This document shows positions 8,869 to 12,588 of a DNA stretch of 12,588 nt, piece by piece (position 1 is the first letter of the stretch; the number at the start of each line of letters is the position of its first letter). The notes under the pieces are model-generated. The model did not search any database, was not told the origin of the DNA, and worked only from the letters and a program-made list of their open reading frames with translations. Made by a program: the position numbers and the translations under genes. Source of the stretch: an uncultured Dehalococcoidia bacterium (lineage in GTDB: Bacteria > Chloroflexota > Dehalococcoidia > Tepidiformales > Tepidiformaceae); contig CALFYR010000431.1 in NCBI GenBank assembly GCA_937954195.1, positions 1 to 12,588 on the forward strand, written 5' to 3'.

Positions 8869-9279
8869 TCACCGCAAGAGTCGCATCGGCGTTCCAGCTG
8901 CGATCCCATCGAAGTCGGCATCGAAGGTCATCAATGCGCCGCAACGCTGTCCAACGGCTATCAGCAGATTGGCGTGGTCTACTACCGACGCACTCTTGTC
9001 ACTCCATCCAAGGAAACGGTCGAGAGCCTCGCGTTCCACATTCACATCCACTTTACAGACATTGATGGACGCTTCCGCGAACCGGGAGAGCTCAACGCAA
9101 CGGTGGTGCCCCGCCCTCTTGAGCACCGCAAGGGCCTCGTACAGCGTCCAGTTCGTCGTCAAGAGTTCGAATGTCCCAGCCGCCTGGAGTGCGCGCATGT
9201 GCCGCACGACAGCCGCATGCCACTGGTCTCGCCGGTGGACCAGCGGCACCAGTGCGCTCGCATCCATGAAGACTCGCAT
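8869..9279 (-). CDS. vapC: PIN-domain ribonuclease toxin, VapC-like
   Basis: 136-residue PIN-domain protein, the usual VapC size. Acidic residues expected to bind Mg2+ are all present: D6 in MDASAL, E48 in LYEAL, D101 in VVDHANLL and D120 in TFDADF; the TTNW motif (41-44) before the glutamate is also typical. VapC toxins cleave specific RNAs (tRNA or rRNA) when freed from their antitoxin. The gene starts 12 bp after the stop of a ribbon-helix-helix gene on the same strand, the standard antitoxin-then-toxin order. No Shine-Dalgarno is evident in that 12-bp gap, so translation may be coupled to the antitoxin. The target RNA cannot be told from sequence. It ends 37 bp before ruvB. Confidence 0.9.
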   Translation of the reverse strand: MRVFMDASALVPLVHRRDQWHAAVVRHMRALQAAGTFELLTTNWTLYEALAVLKRAGHHRCVELSRFAEASINVCKVDVNVEREALDRFLGWSDKSASVVDHANLLIAVGQRCGALMTFDADFDGIAAGTPMRLLR

Positions 9280-9291
9280 CGGTGCCGGATT

Positions 9292-9630
9292 CTACTTGGC
9301 GTTGTACTCCGCGCGATCTTCGGCGACCCGTAGTGCGCGGCCGTCCTGCTTGCGATAGAGATGTTTCTTGATGTCCGAGAGGTCCTCGGGAAGGGCGTCC
9401 AATCCGGAACCGGCAGCCGCGTCAGCCTGGTCGATCCGCTCGAGCATCGCATCATAGGCCGCCCAGTCGAACGCTCGGCCCTCCGTGTCACCACGGCCAG
9501 GCTCTCCCACGATCAGTCTGATTCCTCGCTCGATCAGATCTTTCATGGGCACGCCGTCTTCCGCCGCCTTAATTTTGAGCCGGCGATAGAGGTCCTCGTC
9601 GTCCAGCACGATCGTCATTCGCGCACTCAT
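9292..9630 (-). CDS. vapB: Ribbon-helix-helix antitoxin, VapB-like
   Basis: 112 residues. The N-terminus (MTIVLDDEDLYRRLKIKAAE, residues 5-24, then VPMKDLIERGIRLIVGE) has the beta-strand plus two helices of Arc/CopG-type DNA-binding domains. The acidic, low-hydrophobicity C-terminal part (about 45-112) would be the toxin-wrapping region; it is longer than in many VapB proteins. It should neutralise the downstream PIN toxin and repress its own promoter. The ATG at 9630 has a strong GAGGAGG Shine-Dalgarno 8-9 nt upstream; a second in-frame ATG at 9618 starts directly at the beta-strand but has no such site. The direct-repeat array at 9647-9674 immediately upstream is the likely operator. Confidence 0.88.
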   Translation of the reverse strand: MSARMTIVLDDEDLYRRLKIKAAEDGVPMKDLIERGIRLIVGEPGRGDTEGRAFDWAAYDAMLERIDQADAAAGSGLDALPEDLSDIKKHLYRKQDGRALRVAEDRAEYNAK

Positions 9631-9638
9631 CTGGCCAA

Positions 9639-9646
9639 CCCTCCTC
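9639..9646 (-). promoter_or_regulatory. Shine-Dalgarno of the antitoxin gene
   Basis: Minus-strand GAGGAGGG is nearly perfectly complementary to the 16S rRNA tail and lies 8-9 nt from the ATG at 9630, supporting that start over the one at 9618. Confidence 0.75.
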
Positions 9647-9674
9647 GCACATTAGCACATTAGCACAGATGTGC
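9647..9674 (-). promoter_or_regulatory. Likely vapBC operator: GCACATTA tandem repeat plus palindrome
   Basis: On the plus strand GCACATTA occurs twice in tandem (9647-9654, 9655-9662), followed by GCACAGATGTGC (9663-9674), a perfect inverted repeat of GCACA around GA. On the minus strand the same bases give TGCTAATGT twice, matching the extended -10 form TGnTAnnnT. Promoter and repeat therefore coincide a few bases upstream of the antitoxin Shine-Dalgarno, as expected for autoregulation by a ribbon-helix-helix antitoxin. The site is conspicuously AT-richer than its surroundings. Confidence 0.55.
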
Positions 9675-9709
9675 GCCGCATCACAAGTGCTCCGCCGGAT
9701 CCAAATTTC

Positions 9710-9750
9710 CCCGGGCGCCTGCCCTGCCGGTATCATGGTTCCCGGGCGCC
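9710..9750 (+). promoter_or_regulatory. Putative promoter bracketed by a CCCGGGCGCC direct repeat
   Basis: TATCAT (9731-9736) is a -10-like hexamer 23 nt before the M16 peptidase ATG; no clear -35 is seen. A perfect 10-bp direct repeat, CCCGGGCGCC, lies on both sides (9710-9719 and 9741-9750), 31 bp apart start to start, close to three helical turns. The placement over the promoter would suit an operator. In GC-rich DNA such a repeat may also arise by chance. Confidence 0.35.
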
Positions 9751-9759
9751 CACCCCTCT

Positions 9760-11016
9760 ATGTACAAACGAACCACCCTTCCCAATGGCCTCCGTGTGGT
9801 TACCGGAGAACTCCCACACACGCGTTCCGCCACGGTCAGCGTCTATGTCGGCGCGGGCAGCCGCTACGAACCCGACGACGAAGCCGGTCTTTCGCACTTC
9901 CTGGAACACATGCTCTTCAAGGGCGCGTCTCGGCGTCCAACCGCCCGCGACATCTCGGAAGCCATCGAATCGGTCGGCGGCATGCACAACGCAGCCACCG
10001 ACCGCGAGGTCACCGTCTATTACGCGAAGGTTCCACACACCGCCGCCGCCGAGACCATCGACATCCTCGCCGACATGGTTCGCGCTCCGATCATGGACCC
10101 GGCCGAACTTGAAAAGGAACGCGCCGTCATCCTCGAAGAACTCGCGGGAGTAGAGGATAGCCCCGCCGAACTCGCGGCCATCCTGATCGATGAGACGCTC
10201 TGGCCCGGCCAGCCCATCGGCCGCAACGTCGGCGGCACCCCCGAAACCGTCGAATCCACGCCCCTTACCTCCATCAATCGATACTTCCGGGCACAGTACG
10301 TGCCGGAAAACCTGGTCCTCGTGGTGGCCGGGAATGTTCAGCACGAGGCAGTCGTGGAGACCGCCGAGCGGTTCCTCGGCGATATGCCGGCGGCGGCTCC
10401 CGGCCCCTGGTTCCCCGCCGGTCCCCGAGCCAGCGTCCCACGCGTCGCCGTCCGCGATAAGGCCACGGAACAGGCCCACATCTGCCTCGCCTACCCCTCG
10501 GTCCCGTTGAACCACCCGGACCGGTTCGCCGTCGACCTGCTATCGACCGTCCTCGGCGAAGGCATGTCGAGCCGCCTCTTCCTGGAACTCCGGGAGGAGC
10601 GCGCGCTCGTCTACGACATCCACTCCTATCCCAGCGAATTCCGCGATACGGGGTCGTTCACCGTATACGCCGGTTGCGATCCCACGAACGCCCGAACGAC
10701 CATCGAGGTCACGCTGGCGGAAATTGCGAAGGTCCTCCAGGGCGTCCCCGCCGTCGAATTCGAGAAAGCGAAACAGATGGCCAAAGGCCGCATTCAGTTG
10801 CGGATGGAAGACACTCGCTCTGTCGCTGGCTGGCTCGGGTCACAGGAACTCCTTCTCGGCCAGATCCTCACGGTGGACGAAGTCGTTGCCTGCATCGACG
10901 AGGTGACCCCCGACCACCTGATGCGTGTCGCGCGCCAGGTGCTCGCTCCGGAGAACGCGGTGATGGCTGTCGTGGGCCCCTTCAAGTCCGATGCGGAGTT
11001 CACCGCGCTCGTTTAG
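9760..11016 (+). CDS. M16-family zinc metallopeptidase (processing peptidase-like)
   Basis: 418 residues, the usual length of single-module bacterial M16B peptidases related to mitochondrial processing peptidase beta. The inverted zinc motif HxxEH is intact as HFLEH (46-50: H46, H50 ligands; E49 catalytic). A distal ligand glutamate is expected 76-77 residues later and is present in ILEEL (E126/E127). The second half has the family's SRLFLELREERALVYD region (271-286), which carries the conserved Arg and Tyr used in substrate binding. No signal peptide is seen, so it is probably cytoplasmic or partner-bound. Substrate unknown; such enzymes usually degrade or trim peptides. The ATG at 9760 begins with the family-typical MYKRTTLPNGLRVV and has no Shine-Dalgarno. 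Its only close downstream neighbour is the Nudix-like gene, 36 bp away. Confidence 0.95.
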   Translation: MYKRTTLPNGLRVVTGELPHTRSATVSVYVGAGSRYEPDDEAGLSHFLEHMLFKGASRRPTARDISEAIESVGGMHNAATDREVTVYYAKVPHTAAAETIDILADMVRAPIMDPAELEKERAVILEELAGVEDSPAELAAILIDETLWPGQPIGRNVGGTPETVESTPLTSINRYFRAQYVPENLVLVVAGNVQHEAVVETAERFLGDMPAAAPGPWFPAGPRASVPRVAVRDKATEQAHICLAYPSVPLNHPDRFAVDLLSTVLGEGMSSRLFLELREERALVYDIHSYPSEFRDTGSFTVYAGCDPTNARTTIEVTLAEIAKVLQGVPAVEFEKAKQMAKGRIQLRMEDTRSVAGWLGSQELLLGQILTVDEVVACIDEVTPDHLMRVARQVLAPENAVMAVVGPFKSDAEFTALV

Positions 11017-11052
11017 CTTTCACGTTTCACGCGCCGGGCGTAGCCTCGGGCC
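11017..11052 (+). promoter_or_regulatory. Possible leaderless promoter of the Nudix-like gene
   Basis: TAGCCT (11041-11046) lies 6 nt before the ATG at 11053. A tandem TTTCACG (11018-11024, 11025-11031) precedes it; the first copy is at -35 distance but matches the consensus poorly. No Shine-Dalgarno is seen. The gene could instead be co-transcribed with the M16 peptidase gene. Confidence 0.3.
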
Positions 11053-11526
11053 ATGGTACGGTCCGCCTACTTCGGCCAGCCCGCTGACACCTTCGTCCGG
11101 GGCGGCGCGCACGTTGCCGTCTACCTGGTTCCCGTCTATCAAGGTGGACTCGTGGTGTTCGATGTCTCCGCTCGGGCCGCGCGCGGCCGCTGGCTCCCAT
11201 GGGATGTCCTCGAATTTGGTGGGAACCCATATGAGGCCGCTGCAGCGCTCGCCGATGACTGGTGCGGTGGCGCGCTCTCCGACCTAACGTTGGTCGACGT
11301 GATGTCTTTCCCGTTCGAAGGTGAGGGTTGGGAATTGGCCATCGTCTACCGGGCCGAACTCACCGAACTCCCGCGGCACGACGACGTCCGTACCCCGTTC
11401 CGCTTCGATCCCGGCGAATACGACGCGATCGGAAGCTTCGATCCTGTTGACCTGGAACGATGGGTTACGCGTGAGGCCCCTGCCGGTGCGCGCCCTTTCG
11501 CGCCGCCGGGTGGGCTCGTCTTCTAA
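11053..11526 (+). CDS. Small Nudix-fold-like protein with a degenerate Nudix box
   Basis: 157 residues, not confidently assigned. The order of segments resembles a Nudix hydrolase: a strand VAVYLVPVYQGGLVVFDV (21-38), a turn and glycines (LEFGGNPY, 53-60), a helix EAAAALADDWCGG (61-73) where the Nudix box should sit, then strands LTLVDVMSFPF and WELAIVYRAELT. Aligned to the canonical EAAxREUxEExG helix, the Arg and Glu residues needed to bind metal are replaced by A65, L66, D69 and W70. Hydrolysis of nucleoside diphosphate derivatives is therefore unlikely; a binding or regulatory role is possible. The tail is rich in acidic residues and ends with APPGGLVF. Its stop codon overlaps that of the convergent DUF2188-like gene by 4 bp. 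The Nudix assignment is inference from pattern, not a family match. Confidence 0.7.
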   Translation: MVRSAYFGQPADTFVRGGAHVAVYLVPVYQGGLVVFDVSARAARGRWLPWDVLEFGGNPYEAAAALADDWCGGALSDLTLVDVMSFPFEGEGWELAIVYRAELTELPRHDDVRTPFRFDPGEYDAIGSFDPVDLERWVTREAPAGARPFAPPGGLVF

Positions 11527-11744
11527 GCCGCGTCGCTTGCCGCATCCCGCGGATGCACCACCACGTGCACGAGCACAGGTCCCCTGGTCGCCTCGTCCAG
11601 CGCGCCGCCAAGGTCTTCATGGGTCGAACCCTGCTCGTCTCCGGCTTCGCTCCGCACCACGCGCCACATCCGCCCCTTGGGCACGATGTGTACGGTCGCT
11701 GTCTTTGTGTCGTCGCGGTCTGCGGTCATGTCACTTGCAAACAT
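11523..11744 (-). CDS. Small DUF2188-like protein
   Basis: 73 residues. The order of segments fits the DUF2188 family of small proteins: a strand VHIVPKGRMWRVVRSE (18-33), an acidic helix containing HEDLGGALDEATRG (42-55), and a final strand VLVHVVVHPRDA (57-68), compared with the family pattern of vhVvP..W.v...G, a helix, then elvVH..dG. The function of the family is unknown. The ATG at 11744 is preceded by GGGGAGGG (11748-11755), a strong Shine-Dalgarno with 5 nt from its GGAG core; a GTG at 11792 would add 16 residues with no such site. Tail-to-tail with the Nudix-like gene, and divergent from the LOG gene. Confidence 0.72.
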   Translation of the reverse strand: MFASDMTADRDDTKTATVHIVPKGRMWRVVRSEAGDEQGSTHEDLGGALDEATRGPVLVHVVVHPRDAASDAA

Positions 11745-11850
11745 CGACCCTCCCCAACCTCCGCCAAAGTAGGGGAACGCCCGCAATTCCACCGCAATCT
11801 ACCTCTGACCTGCCCGGCAGCGCACCGAAGGGTAGACTCCGATCCTGCCC
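11745..11850. promoter_or_regulatory. Divergent intergenic region between the DUF2188-like and LOG genes
   Basis: Minus strand: Shine-Dalgarno GGGGAGGG (11748-11755), and -10-like hexamers TACTTT (11766-11771) and TAGATT (11796-11801) without good -35 elements. Plus strand: TAGACT (11833-11838), 12 nt before the LOG ATG; a CTGACC (11805-11810) is 22 bp upstream of it, too far for a standard -35. An in-frame CTG at 11845 sits 6 nt after TAGACT. Confidence 0.35.
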
Positions 11851-12588
11851 ATGACCAACACTCAGCACGGCCACGATCCACACCGACTCCCGTCTCTGCC
11901 CGCCGATGCGCCCTCGCGTCACAAATGGGGCAAGAAGCCCACACGTGCTGACGAGCGCAAGTTCCTTGAGGGCCCGCAGGACCGCGGTTCCGAGTTCCTC
12001 CGCGTCATCCGCATCTCCTGGGAGTTCATCCGCGGCTTCCGCAAGCTGCACTTCGTCGGCCCGTGCGTCACCATCTTCGGCTCGGCCCGCTTCACCGAAG
12101 AACACCCCTACTACCACCTCGCGCGCGAAGTCGGCGCGGCAGTCGCGCGCGAAGGATTTACCGTGATGACCGGGGGCGGCCCGGGCTTGATGGAAGCCGC
12201 CAACCGGGGAGCGCGAGACGTTGAAGGTCACTCTGTCGGCGTGAACATCGTCTTGCCGCACGAACAGGCGCCGAACCCCTACCTCGATACGTTCATGGAA
12301 TTCCGCTACTTCTTCGTTCGCAAGGTGATGCTCGCAAAGTACTCCTACGCGTTCATCGCCATGCCCGGCGGTTTTGGAACCATGGACGAGCTGTTCGAGA
12401 TCGCGACCCTCATCCAGACGGGGAAGATCCGCAACTACCCCTGCATCCTCGTGGGTGTGGATTTCTGGGAACCGTTGATCGACTTCATGCGAGAGCGTCT
12501 CATCGCCATGGGCACAATCGATCCAGAGGACATGGACCGCCTCGTCGTCACGGATTCGCCGGAAGAAGCCGCGGCCCACGTCCGCGAG
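11851..12588 (+). CDS. LOG-family protein (cytokinin riboside 5'-monophosphate phosphoribohydrolase-like), C-terminus missing
   Basis: The frame is open for 246 codons to the right edge, so the gene is partial at its 3' end, probably lacking only a short tail. Rossmann-fold motifs: TIFGSAR (74-80), GGGPGLMEAANRGA (108-121), FFVRKVML (154-161) with the conserved Arg-Lys pair, and the signature PGGFGTMDE (172-180), whose glutamate is catalytic in LOG enzymes. LOG proteins release free cytokinin-type bases or the base of nucleoside monophosphates; they are often mis-annotated as lysine decarboxylases. An N-terminal extension of about 65 residues (acidic and basic, then SEFLRVIRISWEFIRGFRKL) is found in the larger bacterial LOG type. 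The bacterial physiological substrate is uncertain. The ATG at 11851 is chosen; no Shine-Dalgarno is seen. Confidence 0.9.
   Translation, partial: MTNTQHGHDPHRLPSLPADAPSRHKWGKKPTRADERKFLEGPQDRGSEFLRVIRISWEFIRGFRKLHFVGPCVTIFGSARFTEEHPYYHLAREVGAAVAREGFTVMTGGGPGLMEAANRGARDVEGHSVGVNIVLPHEQAPNPYLDTFMEFRYFFVRKVMLAKYSYAFIAMPGGFGTMDELFEIATLIQTGKIRNYPCILVGVDFWEPLIDFMRERLIAMGTIDPEDMDRLVVTDSPEEAAAHVRE

Noticed and set aside
8832..8921. A 30-residue N-terminal extension of RuvB
   Set aside because: It overlaps the vapC 3' end and does not resemble RuvB, while the ATG at 8831 gives the usual start and has a -10 element just upstream.
8869..9674. A new defence or phage-resistance island around the toxin-antitoxin pair
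   Set aside because: Only a standard vapBC pair is present, flanked by ruvB and an M16 peptidase; no integrase, transposase, nuclease-helicase or attachment-site repeat is visible.

Overview
The window is GC-rich, compact bacterial DNA with mostly conserved housekeeping and membrane genes. No rRNA, tRNA, CRISPR array or insertion sequence was recognised. The organism cannot be named from this sequence. Short spacers, frequent leaderless-type starts, a KimA-type potassium transporter, a giant multi-PAS kinase and a gap resembling a Gram-positive-type LexA box would fit Chloroflexota or a similar GC-rich lineage, but that is a low-confidence inference.

Layout. Positions 1-227 (minus) hold the N-terminus of a P-type cation ATPase that runs off the left edge. 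It is divergent from a KimA-like potassium/APC-superfamily transporter (345-2405, plus). The 117-bp gap between them carries promoters and a twin ACGCTAGC repeat. Next is a very large soluble hybrid histidine kinase (about 2522-7408, plus) with a degenerate receiver, nine PAS domains, a kinase core and a C-terminal receiver. A minus-strand block follows, read from 9630 down to 7396: a ribbon-helix-helix antitoxin, a PIN-domain (VapC-type) toxin, ruvB and a RidA-family protein whose catalytic arginine is replaced. From 9760 (plus) come an M16 zinc peptidase and a small Nudix-like protein lacking the catalytic Nudix box. A small DUF2188-type protein lies tail-to-tail on the minus strand (11523-11744). 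The window ends inside a LOG-family (cytokinin-activating phosphoribohydrolase-like) gene starting at 11851.

How the genes relate. The ATPase and KimA-like genes form a divergent cation-transport pair that may share control. vapB and vapC form a toxin-antitoxin pair with a likely self-regulatory repeat in front. ruvB and ridA overlap by 4 bp (ATGA) and are probably one transcript, with their own -10 element (TATACT) just before the ruvB ATG. Four genes (ATPase, kimA-like, ruvB, Nudix-like) have a TAnnnT hexamer 6-7 nt before the start codon, which predicts leaderless mRNAs. vapB, ridA and the DUF2188 gene instead have clear Shine-Dalgarno sequences.

I found no convincing new multi-gene system. 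The most interesting items are the leaderless-promoter pattern, the paired direct repeats at two promoters, the kinase architecture, and the two proteins that appear to have lost their family's catalytic residues.
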